A stretch of DNA of 64,000 bases from Azospirillum sp. TSA2s. Lineage in GTDB: Bacteria; Pseudomonadota; Alphaproteobacteria; Azospirillales; Azospirillaceae. The position numbers and the translations under genes are program-made. The DNA is taken from positions 62,001-126,000 of the forward strand of contig NZ_CP039650.1 of assembly GCF_004923315.1 (NCBI RefSeq), in the 5' to 3' direction. The notes under the pieces were generated by a model. It made no database searches, was not told where the DNA came from, and worked only from the letters and a program-made list of their open reading frames with translations. Positions 17,372 to 25,931 of the stretch are shown in pieces; within the stretch, counting starts at the first letter, position 1; each line of letters begins with the position of its first letter.

Positions 17372-18811
17372 TCAGCTCCGCGGAACAACAATAGGCCGCG
17401 CCAGCAGCAAGGCCAACCCGGCGGGAAGCAGAGCCGGCGCGGCAAGCAAGCCGCCGTCCCAATCGACCGCCACCGCCCAAAGCAGCGCGGCCAGGACACC
17501 GACCGCCAGCGCCCGCAGGATCGATGGAAGACCACCGTCCCCGGTCTGCCGCCGCACATAGGACAGTGCCAGCCCGGCGGCGAAGCCTCCCGACGCCGCA
17601 CCGAGCAAGCCGGAGGCCAGAGCGGACGTCGAAAGCGCGGCAATCGCCGCGACGGCCGCCGCCAGCAGAAGCAGCGCGGTCAGCAGGGCCGCGATCCGGC
17701 GCAGGCGGCCGGGAACCGCGTAACCGGCGACAAGACCGGCCAGCGCCACCGCCGGCAGAGCGGCGAGCATGCCACCGGACAGGTCCCCGGCGCCCGCCCC
17801 GGCGCCCGTCGCCAGCATCGCCGCGGCGGACGCTGCCAGCAGGGCGAATGAATGGATGTCGTCGGCACGGGAATCGACCTCGCGCCGGGGAGCGGCCTCA
17901 AGACCGGAGCCGAGCGCCTCCAGTGCGGAGCGGCGGGTGCGGTCGACGGCCTCGGCGACCTCCGGGTCGAAGACGGCGGCGCGAACCTCTTCCGCATGGG
18001 CGGCGAAGCGTTGGCGGCGCTCGTGCAGGCCAAAGACCACGGCGTTGAAGGAGAAAAGCAGACGGCCGACCTGATCGCGCGGACGGCGGCCCAGCAGCGT
18101 GGCGAAACGGCCGGCCGCGGCCTCCTCCATCGCGCGGGCCAACCGGCGCAGCGGCGCGCGGAAGCTGGCGCGGGCCAGCACGCCGGCCAGTTCGGCCAGC
18201 AGCAGCAGGACCGCCAGACCGCCCAGCGCCACGGTCGCCAGCTCGCCGGCGATCTGACCGCGCACCTGACCGGGCTGTACGCCAACCAGCACATGGCCGG
18301 CGGGCGGCTGCCCCACCCCACCGCCGCCGCCTTCCGAGGACAGGCGGCCGATGCGCACCGGCAGGCGCAGGATCAGGAAGCCGTCGCGCTCGATCGGCTG
18401 GAGGGTCGCGGCGCGGGTCTCGGGCGTCGGCAGGCTGCGCAGCGAGGCGGCCAGCGTTTCCATCTGCTTGCGGTCGGGAAGGGAGCCGCCGGTGGCCGCC
18501 GATTGGAGAAGCGCGCCGTCGGCGCCGGTCAGCGCCAGGAAGCCGATGTCAGCGTTGCGGTCGGCGATGCCCTGGAGAAAGGCGCCGACCCCCTCGATGC
18601 GCGGAAGCGGGATGCCGTAGCCGATGGCGCGTTCCAGATCGTGCTGAACCGCCTCCGCCACCGCGGCGGCCTTGCCGGCGCGCGCCTCGCCCAGCTGGTC
18701 CTGCGCCAGCCAGGTGCCGAGAAGCCCGACCCCGGCCATAGCCAGCGCCGCGGCCAGCAGGATGGCGGCGGGAATGCCGAGCATGAAGGAGCGGTGGCTG
18801 CGCGATGTCAT
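17372..18811 (-). CDS. Membrane sensor protein with Cache-like and HAMP regions and a polytopic C-terminus
   Basis: The protein has 479 residues. TM1 is at about 10-33. The periplasmic sensor region has the motif ERAIGYGIPLPRIEGVGAFL and LALTGADGALLQSA, which aligns with those of the proteins at 18808, 21589 and 23742. TM2 is near 195-218, followed by a HAMP-like segment (FRAPLRRLARAMEEAAAGRF) and a helical stretch. The last 160 residues are about six hydrophobic segments with no domain I recognise. Its start overlaps the stop of the gene upstream (ATGA). It may be a receptor that talks to the SpoIIE phosphatase through helical contacts; this is inference. Confidence 0.75.
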   Translation of the reverse strand: MTSRSHRSFMLGIPAAILLAAALAMAGVGLLGTWLAQDQLGEARAGKAAAVAEAVQHDLERAIGYGIPLPRIEGVGAFLQGIADRNADIGFLALTGADGALLQSAATGGSLPDRKQMETLAASLRSLPTPETRAATLQPIERDGFLILRLPVRIGRLSSEGGGGGVGQPPAGHVLVGVQPGQVRGQIAGELATVALGGLAVLLLLAELAGVLARASFRAPLRRLARAMEEAAAGRFATLLGRRPRDQVGRLLFSFNAVVFGLHERRQRFAAHAEEVRAAVFDPEVAEAVDRTRRSALEALGSGLEAAPRREVDSRADDIHSFALLAASAAAMLATGAGAGAGDLSGGMLAALPAVALAGLVAGYAVPGRLRRIAALLTALLLLAAAVAAIAALSTSALASGLLGAASGGFAAGLALSYVRRQTGDGGLPSILRALAVGVLAALLWAVAVDWDGGLLAAPALLPAGLALLLARPIVVPRS

Positions 18812-19632
18812 GCGAGTTCGTCCAGGCGGGCGACTTCACGCTCCGCCTCGTCGAGGATGGTCAGGCGCCGCCGCACCGCATCGGTGAAGGCGGGTGCCGG
18901 CAGGCCGAGTGCCTGGGCGGTGGATCGGGCCATGGATTGGGCAGCGGAAGGGGCGGGAAGAGCGGTCGCACCCTCCCCCAGCCCTTCCAGTGTGGCGGCA
19001 AGATCCGCCAGAGACCGCCGCGGCCCGGCGGCGATGCCCAGCCCGGCCAGCCAGCCGACCAGGGCCAGCGGCAGCACGATCAGAACCGCGCCGATGGACA
19101 GGGTCAGGGCATAGTGGCGCATCGGCTCGGCCATCGCGCCGGACGGCATGCGCACCAGGACGCTGCCGGCCGCGGTATCGAAGCTGGTGGCGAGACCGAC
19201 GCCATAGACCCGCTCGGCCCCGCGCACCTCCGACCAGAAGCCGCTGACGTCGCCGTCAGGGCCGCCAGGGCTGTCGGACTCCGATGCCGGGCGGGGCGGC
19301 AGCGCCTCCCCCACCTCCACCGCGTTGGTGGAGAAGAGAATGGTGCCGGCCTCGTCGAGAACGGCGACGGACTGGATGCCGGGAAGGGCGGCGCGGGCGC
19401 GGGCCAGCAGCACATCGACCTGCGGCAGGTCGCCCAGCGCCAGGCCGAGATTCAGCTGGGTCTCGAGCGACGTCTTCGCCTCGCTCAGCACGAAGCCGAC
19501 CTGGGAGGACACGGCCTCGTCCAGGCGGCGCGCCTGTTCGCGCGTCCACAGCACGACGGCGGACAGGCCGGCGACGAACACCGCCACCGCCACGAACGCC
19601 GCCAGCCGCGCCCCGAAACTGCCCGATCCCAT
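18808..19632 (-). CDS. Membrane-anchored periplasmic sensor protein
   Basis: The protein has 274 residues from the ATG at 19632, chosen because GGAGGGAG lies upstream; the frame is open to 19698 without a good site. TM1 is at about 8-29. The sensor region contains ETQLNLGLALGDLPQVDVLL and VAVLDEAGTILFSTN (residues 57-102), clearly related to the domain in the protein at 23742. A second TM is near 185-210, then a HAMP-like segment with SLADLAATLEGLGEG and a short helical tail ending DEAEREVARLDELA. It has no catalytic domain, so it must signal through a partner. Confidence 0.75.
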   Translation of the reverse strand: MGSGSFGARLAAFVAVAVFVAGLSAVVLWTREQARRLDEAVSSQVGFVLSEAKTSLETQLNLGLALGDLPQVDVLLARARAALPGIQSVAVLDEAGTILFSTNAVEVGEALPPRPASESDSPGGPDGDVSGFWSEVRGAERVYGVGLATSFDTAAGSVLVRMPSGAMAEPMRHYALTLSIGAVLIVLPLALVGWLAGLGIAAGPRRSLADLAATLEGLGEGATALPAPSAAQSMARSTAQALGLPAPAFTDAVRRRLTILDEAEREVARLDELA

Positions 19633-19698
19633 CCCGGTCTTCTCCCTCCGGCCGATCCGCAACGGCGCGATCAGCGCCACCCAATCAGTGCGGCCCAA

Positions 19699-20490
19699 TC
19701 AGCGCGGATCGCGCTCCCGGCCGCACAGCGCGTACCAGCGTTGCGACGCCCCCTCGCCCGCCGCGACGCGGCCCCAGACATGGCCGCGGTCGAACACGTC
19801 CCAGCGGGAGGCCAATTCCTCCACCGCGACCAGTTCGGCGCTGGCGGTGTCGAAGATCGGGTCGACGGTGAAGTCGCGGTGGACCAGCAGCCGCACCAGA
19901 TCGCCACCGACGCGGACCAGCCGCTTCGGATAGATGCCGTGCCGCGCCAGATGACCCCAGCTGCGGTGGTTGCGCGTGCTGACGGTGGTGACGAGATGCC
20001 GGCGGCCGAGCGCCTCCGCCACCTCGATCCGCCAGTCGATCAGGCGGTGATGCAGCCCGCGCCCGCGCTCCGACGGATCGACCATCGCCGATGACATGTG
20101 CGCGACCCAGGGCAGCTCCGCTTCCGGCAGATCGAGGTCGCGACCCCGGTTGGGATCGGTGGCCGACGGCAGGCCCAGTGCGCCGTAGGCGACCAGCGCG
20201 CCCTTGCGGAAGATGCCGGCAGTCAGGCCCCGGTCACCCAGATGGTCGGTGACGAAGTTCCCGACCTCGCCCGCCATGCGGTAATGGTCGGGGTCCTCCA
20301 GCGTCGCCACCACGCGGACGCGGAAGTCGGCGAGCAGATTGGAATCGTCCAGGTCCATCATGCGGACGCTCAGCCCGTCCGGCAGGTCGGCGGCCAGCGC
20401 CCGCAGGCGGACGGCGGCGACCGCGCGCGCGGCGTCGCCGCGCAGGGGGATCGCGCCGAACGGCATGGGGACGGGGGGCAGGACGCTCAT
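19699..20490 (-). CDS. GNAT-family acetyltransferase-like protein
   Basis: The protein has 263 residues. The GNAT core is visible: VAHMSSAMVDPSERGRGLHHRLIDWRI, of which the part DPSERGRGLHHRLI is the acetyl-CoA pyrophosphate-binding R/Q-x-x-G-x-G/A motif, followed by HLVTTVSTRNHRSWGHLARHG, a typical motif B. It is cytoplasmic with no signal peptide. It sits in the middle of the sensor/SpoIIE array, 10 bp after the substrate-binding protein gene. The acceptor is unknown; it could modify a small molecule or a protein of this system. Confidence 0.78.
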   Translation of the reverse strand: MSVLPPVPMPFGAIPLRGDAARAVAAVRLRALAADLPDGLSVRMMDLDDSNLLADFRVRVVATLEDPDHYRMAGEVGNFVTDHLGDRGLTAGIFRKGALVAYGALGLPSATDPNRGRDLDLPEAELPWVAHMSSAMVDPSERGRGLHHRLIDWRIEVAEALGRRHLVTTVSTRNHRSWGHLARHGIYPKRLVRVGGDLVRLLVHRDFTVDPIFDTASAELVAVEELASRWDVFDRGHVWGRVAAGEGASQRWYALCGRERDPR

Positions 20491-20500
20491 AATTCGCCAC

Positions 20501-21583
20501 TCACGATTCGATGATTTCCGCGAAGTTCAGGAGGCCGATGGGCGGGTAATATTCCAGTGCCCGCACCGTGGCCATGTTGATGATGACGGAGAAGCGCTTC
20601 AGCGTTTCCACCGGGATTTCCGCCGGCTTGACGCCGTCGAGCAGGATTTGCGCCGCCTTGAAGGCGGTAAAGCGGCCGATGCCGTAGGCGCTGCTCGCCA
20701 GCGCCAGCATCGCCTTGTCGGTGCGCACGATCAGCTCGGTGACGGAGAAGGTCGGCAGATGCAGCCGCAACGCCTCCGCCGCCACGACGCTGCGGTTGTG
20801 GAAGGCGATGAAGGTGTCGGGGCCGATATACAGCATCTCCGCCCCGCGCTGCGCCGCACGGGCGATGGCGTCTGGAACCGCGGCGGAAATCGGCTCGCCC
20901 CGGTCGTTCAGCGGCACCGCCTCCTCGATCAGCTCAAGCCCGCGCAGCGCCGTCTCCGCCCGCAGCCCCTCGATGGTGAGGACGGAGTTGCGCTCCTGCG
21001 GGTTGTAGACGACGCCCAGCCGCTTGATCGGGCGATAGGCCTGGATGGTGTTCAGCTGGACCGCGATGGGGGCGATGTGGATGGTGCCGGTGACGTTGCG
21101 CCCCGAACGGGCGAGGTCGGGTACGATCTTCGCGTCCACCGGGGCGGCGACGAAGGTGAAGACGACCGGGATGTCGGTGACGTATTTGCGCGGATCGGGC
21201 TGGTCGAAGGGACCGATGAGGCCGCGGGTCTGCGGCGTGCCCCAGCTGTAGATCAGATCGGGGCGGGTGTCCTTGATCTCTTCGATGATGCCCGGCAGCT
21301 TGGCGGTGTCGCCGCCGGTGTTGCGGATGGTGTAGTCGACCTTCAGGCCGCGGCGCGCCAGATAGTCCTTGAAGCCATATTCGTTGTCGCTCTCGCCGCG
21401 GCCCAGCACCATGGTGATGCGGAAGGTCCTGTCCGGCACAGCGGCGGCGAGCGCCGACCCGATCAGCGCGTTGCCGGCCAGCGGCAGGCCCGGCAGCGCC
21501 AGCCCGCCGGCGGCGGCCAGCCGCAGCAGCGAACGGCGGCGGATGCGGAGGAGGTCGTCCTCGTCGAAGAAGTTCGCGCTCAT
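20501..21583 (-). CDS. Solitary ABC-type substrate-binding protein with Tat-like signal
   Basis: The protein has 360 residues. The N-terminus, RIRRRSLLRLAAAGGLALPG, is a twin-arginine-type signal, so it should be exported folded to the periplasm. The mature part resembles the ABC_sub_bind (TrpX-like) family: FRITMVLGRGES, PDLIYSWGTPQTRG, IPVVFTFVAAPVDA, VTGTIHIAP, LGVVYNPQERNS and GAEMLYIGPDTF. No ABC permease or ATPase gene is adjacent. It lies between an MFS/sensor fusion (5-bp gap) and a GNAT gene, so a role as a ligand-loaded partner of the membrane sensors is plausible. Confidence 0.82.
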   Translation of the reverse strand: MSANFFDEDDLLRIRRRSLLRLAAAGGLALPGLPLAGNALIGSALAAAVPDRTFRITMVLGRGESDNEYGFKDYLARRGLKVDYTIRNTGGDTAKLPGIIEEIKDTRPDLIYSWGTPQTRGLIGPFDQPDPRKYVTDIPVVFTFVAAPVDAKIVPDLARSGRNVTGTIHIAPIAVQLNTIQAYRPIKRLGVVYNPQERNSVLTIEGLRAETALRGLELIEEAVPLNDRGEPISAAVPDAIARAAQRGAEMLYIGPDTFIAFHNRSVVAAEALRLHLPTFSVTELIVRTDKAMLALASSAYGIGRFTAFKAAQILLDGVKPAEIPVETLKRFSVIINMATVRALEYYPPIGLLNFAEIIES

Positions 21584-21588
21584 CGCGG

Positions 21589-23745
21589 TCAAGCCTCCTG
21601 CGGCCGGGTCGCTGGGGTGGCCGGCCGGCCGGTGCGGAAGAGAATCCAGAACAGCAGGGCGCTCGCCCCGCACAGAAGGCCGATGCCAAGCATCGCCTCC
21701 CGGTAGGAGGTGGCGACCGCCACCGCCATCGCGGTGACGGGGCCGAGCGCGCCGCCGAGCCGCTCGATCAGACGGTACCAGCCGATGGCCGCGGTCTCCT
21801 GCAGGCCGCCCTCGCGGGCGATTTGCGAGACCAGCGTCAACTGCGGCGCGCCGACCAGCGCCTGGGACAGCCCGAACAGGGCGATGGCCAGCGGCGGCCC
21901 CCACAGCGCCTGGGTGGCGACGATGGGCAGGCAGCTGGCCAGCGTGCCGATGCCGCCGGCGGCGATGAAGCCGCGCCGCGCCTGCCAGCGGTCGGACAGG
22001 CTGGCGGCCAGCGGTGACACCAGGATGAAGGCGACGAAATACATCATCTGCACCCGGCCGATCTCCGCCTTGGTGGCGCCGTCGGCGGTCAGCAGAAGCG
22101 GGACGAGGCAGAAGAGGAAGGCGGTCGAGGCGATCTTGGTCGGGATCGCGCTCAGCACCATCAGGGCGGAGAAGCGGAAATCGCGGAACAGCGGCAGCGC
22201 GCTGCCCATCGCCGGACGCGCTGCCGCGCTGGCCGGACGCGCTGCCGAGCGCCCGCGCAGGAGCAGCAGGCTGACCGACAGGCCGGAACCCAGCGCCAGG
22301 ACCGCGCCCAGCAGGAAGGTGGCGCGGAAGCCCGCCTGATCGGCGATGATGCCGCCGCCGACCGGGCCGCAGACGCCGGCAGCCAGCAGGGCGCCGATGA
22401 ACATCGCCATGCCCGCTGCCCGGTTGCGCGGCGTGGTGTGGTCCACCACGATGCCTTGCGCGGTGATGAGCACCAGCCCATAGCCGAGCGCGGTCAGGCA
22501 GCGCCACAGCATCAGTTCGAACAGCGAGCCGGCATAGGCGGTCAGCGCCAGGCTGACGGAGCCCAGCAGCGCCCCGATGGTGAAGGAGCGCGCCCGGCCC
22601 CAGCGTTCGGAGAAGCGTGCACCGCCCGGCTGCGACAGCGCCCAGATCAGCATGAACAGCGTGATCGGCAGGCTGACAACCATGTCCGGCGTCAGCCACG
22701 GCACCTCGCCGGCGAAGGATTTGGCATAGGCCGGCAGAAAGGGGCGCGACAGTTCTTCCGACAGGCAGAACAGGAAGACCGGCAGACGCAGGAAGACGAG
22801 GTTCAGCGGTGTCGGCGGCGGGGTCGCGGACTGCGGATCGCGGAAGCGGAATCGGCTGGCGAGCGCGGCCAGCCCGGCCTCCGCCCGGTCGACCCGCGGA
22901 TCGTCGTTGCCCAGCCGGCGCCGCAGCTCCGCCACCCGCGCGGCGAGCCCGGCATGGCGGGCGTTGACGCTGTCGAGCGCTGCCCGCACACCGCCTTCCA
23001 GCGCGCGATCGTCATTGGCCCCGGCGGCTTGGGTCCCGGCGGGTTCGGGGATCACGGGCAGGGTGGCGCGGAAATCACCCTCCTCCGCCCGGTCGGCCAG
23101 CAGCCGCAGGGTCAGCACCCGCCGCATGGCGAGATTCACCACAAGCTGCAGCACTTCGAAGATCAGCAGAACGGAGACGATGACCACCGACAGCACGTCG
23201 AGCGCCAGATCGGTGGAGGCCTTCGCCAGGAAGGCGCTGTCAATGCCGACATGCAGCGCGCCGGCCGACGCGCCGGTCCCGCCCAGCGGGTTCTCGACAT
23301 CGACGAAGCCGCTCACCAGCCGTCCGTCGGCGGGGCCTGACAGCCGGCCGGCCGGCACCGACGACAGCCCGGCGAGCGGCTTGCCCGCGGTTGCCACGAT
23401 GCGTCCGGCAGGATCGGTGACCGCGATGTAGGCGATGTCCTCGTGGCGATCGACCTCCGCCGCCAGCAGGGCGTCGAGGCCGGCCATGCGGTCCAGCGGG
23501 ATACGGACGCCGAGGCCGCGGTCGATCTGCGCCGCCAGCAGGCCGCCGACCGTCTGCGCCTTGCGCGCGAGTTCCGGCTGGAACAGCGGGTCGAAGCTGC
23601 GCAGAGACAGCCAGGATGCCGCCCCCGCCGCCACGAGCAGGACCGCCACCGTGACGATGGTCAGCCGCAGCACCAGCGCGCTGATCGGGTCGCGCTGCCG
23701 GGCCGGCGCGGCCGGCGCGGCGCTGGATTGTCCTTTTCCGGTCAC
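21589..23745 (-). CDS. MFS transporter fused to an N-terminal periplasmic sensor domain
   Basis: The protein has 718 residues. The start is GTG at 23743-23745, overlapping the previous stop (GTGA). TM1 is at about 26-46, a periplasmic sensor region at 50-175 (IDRGLGVRIPLDRMAGLDAL; IAVTDPAGRIVATA), TM2 at 183-206, and a coiled or HAMP-like helix region at 207-305. From about 313 to 710 it is a major facilitator transporter, with FSERWGRARSFTIGA and LSDRWQARRGFIAAGG loop motifs and about twelve membrane segments. The sensor aligns with those of three neighbouring proteins. Such a fusion could let a periplasmic ligand gate transport or let transport report on a ligand. Substrate unknown. Confidence 0.85.
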   Translation of the reverse strand: MTGKGQSSAAPAAPARQRDPISALVLRLTIVTVAVLLVAAGAASWLSLRSFDPLFQPELARKAQTVGGLLAAQIDRGLGVRIPLDRMAGLDALLAAEVDRHEDIAYIAVTDPAGRIVATAGKPLAGLSSVPAGRLSGPADGRLVSGFVDVENPLGGTGASAGALHVGIDSAFLAKASTDLALDVLSVVIVSVLLIFEVLQLVVNLAMRRVLTLRLLADRAEEGDFRATLPVIPEPAGTQAAGANDDRALEGGVRAALDSVNARHAGLAARVAELRRRLGNDDPRVDRAEAGLAALASRFRFRDPQSATPPPTPLNLVFLRLPVFLFCLSEELSRPFLPAYAKSFAGEVPWLTPDMVVSLPITLFMLIWALSQPGGARFSERWGRARSFTIGALLGSVSLALTAYAGSLFELMLWRCLTALGYGLVLITAQGIVVDHTTPRNRAAGMAMFIGALLAAGVCGPVGGGIIADQAGFRATFLLGAVLALGSGLSVSLLLLRGRSAARPASAAARPAMGSALPLFRDFRFSALMVLSAIPTKIASTAFLFCLVPLLLTADGATKAEIGRVQMMYFVAFILVSPLAASLSDRWQARRGFIAAGGIGTLASCLPIVATQALWGPPLAIALFGLSQALVGAPQLTLVSQIAREGGLQETAAIGWYRLIERLGGALGPVTAMAVAVATSYREAMLGIGLLCGASALLFWILFRTGRPATPATRPQEA

Positions 23746-24512
23746 GGCGCGGCCCCTTTCGGCATCGGCGATGCCATGTTCATCGATGGAATGCCGAGGG
23801 GAGCCATCGCATCCAGCTCCCGCTCCAGGTCCTCGATGGCGCGGTCGGCGTCGGCGATGCCATGGTTCAGACGGTCGCGCACCACACCCAGGGGTGCCGC
23901 GCCGGCGGCCAGTCCGCGGCGACCGCCGCCCTGGCGCACGACGACGAAGACGGCGGCGAAAGTCGCAAGCGCGGCGATCAGCACCAGGACCAGGGTTCCG
24001 AAGCGCAGCCCGCCTTCGACCGCCGCGACCCGCGCCTTCAGGCCGGTGAGGGAGGAGCGCAGGATCACCTCGCCCACCGTCTGGCCGAAGCTGTTGCGCA
24101 CGCCGGTGCCGATGACCAGCACGTCGCCGTCGACGCGCTGGCGCAGCGTGCTGCCGGGATCCTCGCTCCAATGGATCGGGCTGGGGTGGCCGACGCTGTT
24201 GCGGTCGGACGCGAACAGCACGATGCCGCGGTCGTCCACCACCTCCACCCCGAGGATCTCCTCGCCGGAGGCGGCGCGTTCGGCCTGCGCCTGCAGATCG
24301 ACCAGTTCGGACAGATCAAGCCCCAGCGTCAGCCCGTATTCGACCCGGCGCCTCATCTCGTCCGCCACCACCGTCAGGCGGGACGTCGTGACCTCGCGCA
24401 GCTTCTGTTCGAATTTCAGCCCGGACAGGGCGACGGACAGCAGAACGGCCGTCGCCACCGTCGCAGCGATGACGGCGCCCGTGCGTAAGGCCAGCACGCC
24501 GCCGAGCCTCAT
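23742..24512 (-). CDS. Membrane-anchored periplasmic sensor protein, first of the sensor cluster
   Basis: The protein has 256 residues. TM1 is at about 10-31 and TM2 at 171-193. Between them is a Cache-like domain with RRRVEYGLTLGLDLSELVDL and VEVVDDRGIVLFASDRN, strongly similar to the protein at 18808. The cytoplasmic tail (about 60 residues) carries a short helix, DRAIEDLERELD, and no enzyme domain. Only 30 bp separate its start from the tssK stop, and no terminator is visible between, so the cluster probably continues from the T6SS transcript. Function is inferred as signal detection. Confidence 0.75.
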   Translation of the reverse strand: MRLGGVLALRTGAVIAATVATAVLLSVALSGLKFEQKLREVTTSRLTVVADEMRRRVEYGLTLGLDLSELVDLQAQAERAASGEEILGVEVVDDRGIVLFASDRNSVGHPSPIHWSEDPGSTLRQRVDGDVLVIGTGVRNSFGQTVGEVILRSSLTGLKARVAAVEGGLRFGTLVLVLIAALATFAAVFVVVRQGGGRRGLAAGAAPLGVVRDRLNHGIADADRAIEDLERELDAMAPLGIPSMNMASPMPKGAAP

Positions 24513-24542
24513 CGCAACCCTACATGGTGAATTGGTGATACA

Positions 24543-25877
24543 TCAGCCACGGATCGCCCAAAGCTCCATCGCCACTTGGGGGAAGTCACCCGCTAGATGA
24601 ACCGCGATTCCGCCCGATGTTGCAAGCTGTTTCCAAATCGGGCTACCGCGTTCGAGTTCGAAATACACGGCCCCGGCATGATAGGGCAGTTGCCGGGGTG
24701 CGACGGGCAGCGGTCTTACTCGGATGCCAGGCAACTGGACATTGACCAGCTCGCGGATTTGTTCGACCGGACCGATCTTGACCAGCGCCGGGAAATTGCG
24801 GCGCAGCGCCTCTCCCGGCATGTCCGCCCGCACCGCCAGCACGAAGGTGGCGGTGGTGATGAGCGAGCGGTCGGCAATGGTGCCGACGCGGATGCCGTAT
24901 TTGCGTTCCAGCAGGTCGATGGGGATGGCGGTCTGTTCCAGCACCGCGCTGAGCGAACGGCGGATCTCCGCCATCACCGGCTCCATCGTAGCCTGCAGGT
25001 CGTCGTGCCGATAGGGCGGGAAGGCAGGTGGCCGCTTGTTGACCGCGGTGAAGGTGGCCAATTCGCCGGCCAGCGACAGCATCATGCCGTGCAGCCGTTC
25101 CGGATGGATGTCGGGCATGCGGGCGATGTTGGCGAACAGCGGTTCGGAGCGGTTGGCGACCTGAAGCATCAGGAAATCGGCCATCTCGCCGGCGCCGCGC
25201 CCGTTGGACCCGGCGACGCGGGCGGCCAGCGCCTCCGACCGGCTGTTCAGCAGTCCCTGGATTTCGGTGACGTAGCCGGCCAGCGGTGCCAGCGCCTGGA
25301 CGTTCAGGGCCGGCGGGATATAGCGCTCGTCCAGCGTGGCCCGGCGGTCCGACCGCACCTCCTGGATGCGGGCGAGACCGAGGCAGTGATAGCCGGCACG
25401 CTCCTGCCGTTCCAGCCGGTAGCGCAAGCGCAGCCGCCCGGTGCGGATGCGCGACACGCTGGCCGACCCGGCGATGGCGTCGACCGTCTCCGTCTCCTCG
25501 CCGACATAGCGGGTGGCGGCGTCGGCGCTCTCACCGACCTCGAACTCCACGCCGCCACGCTGGCGCACCGGCAGGGCCAGATAGACGATGCTGTTGGCCA
25601 GCGTCTCCGGCAGGTCGAGCGGCGGCGGCGGATCGTCGTCGTCGGGGATGTTGATCGGCGTCCCATCCTCCAGGATGCCCTTGCAGCGCAGCACGGCGAA
25701 CTTGCCTACGGCCAGAAGCTCGCGGTTGATCGTCAGCTCGCTGATGCCCCAGGCGAATGGGCGCAGGCCGGCCACCCGGCCGCGCACCAGCCGTTCGACG
25801 TAACGGTCCTGCTGCTGGAAATGCTGCGCCCGCAGGAACATGCCTTCGGACCAGATGACCTTGTCGTCCCAACTCAT
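24543..25877 (-). CDS. tssK: T6SS baseplate protein TssK
   Basis: The protein has 444 residues, the usual TssK length. The N-terminus MSWDDKVIWSEGMFLRAQHF and the following FQQQDRYVERLV are family hallmarks. The C-terminal region with LGVQ-type docking shows VNVQLPGIRVRPLPVAPRQLPY and YFELERGSPIW. TssK trimers link the baseplate (TssF/TssG/TssE) to the membrane complex (TssJ/L/M). It is the last recognised core gene of the minus-strand T6SS operon, 54 bp after tagH. Confidence 0.95.
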   Translation of the reverse strand: MSWDDKVIWSEGMFLRAQHFQQQDRYVERLVRGRVAGLRPFAWGISELTINRELLAVGKFAVLRCKGILEDGTPINIPDDDDPPPPLDLPETLANSIVYLALPVRQRGGVEFEVGESADAATRYVGEETETVDAIAGSASVSRIRTGRLRLRYRLERQERAGYHCLGLARIQEVRSDRRATLDERYIPPALNVQALAPLAGYVTEIQGLLNSRSEALAARVAGSNGRGAGEMADFLMLQVANRSEPLFANIARMPDIHPERLHGMMLSLAGELATFTAVNKRPPAFPPYRHDDLQATMEPVMAEIRRSLSAVLEQTAIPIDLLERKYGIRVGTIADRSLITTATFVLAVRADMPGEALRRNFPALVKIGPVEQIRELVNVQLPGIRVRPLPVAPRQLPYHAGAVYFELERGSPIWKQLATSGGIAVHLAGDFPQVAMELWAIRG

Positions 25878-25931
25878 GGGCGCTTTCCCTCTTGCAGGCT
25901 GGTGGTCGTCGTCATGGGTCGTCTTCCGCCG

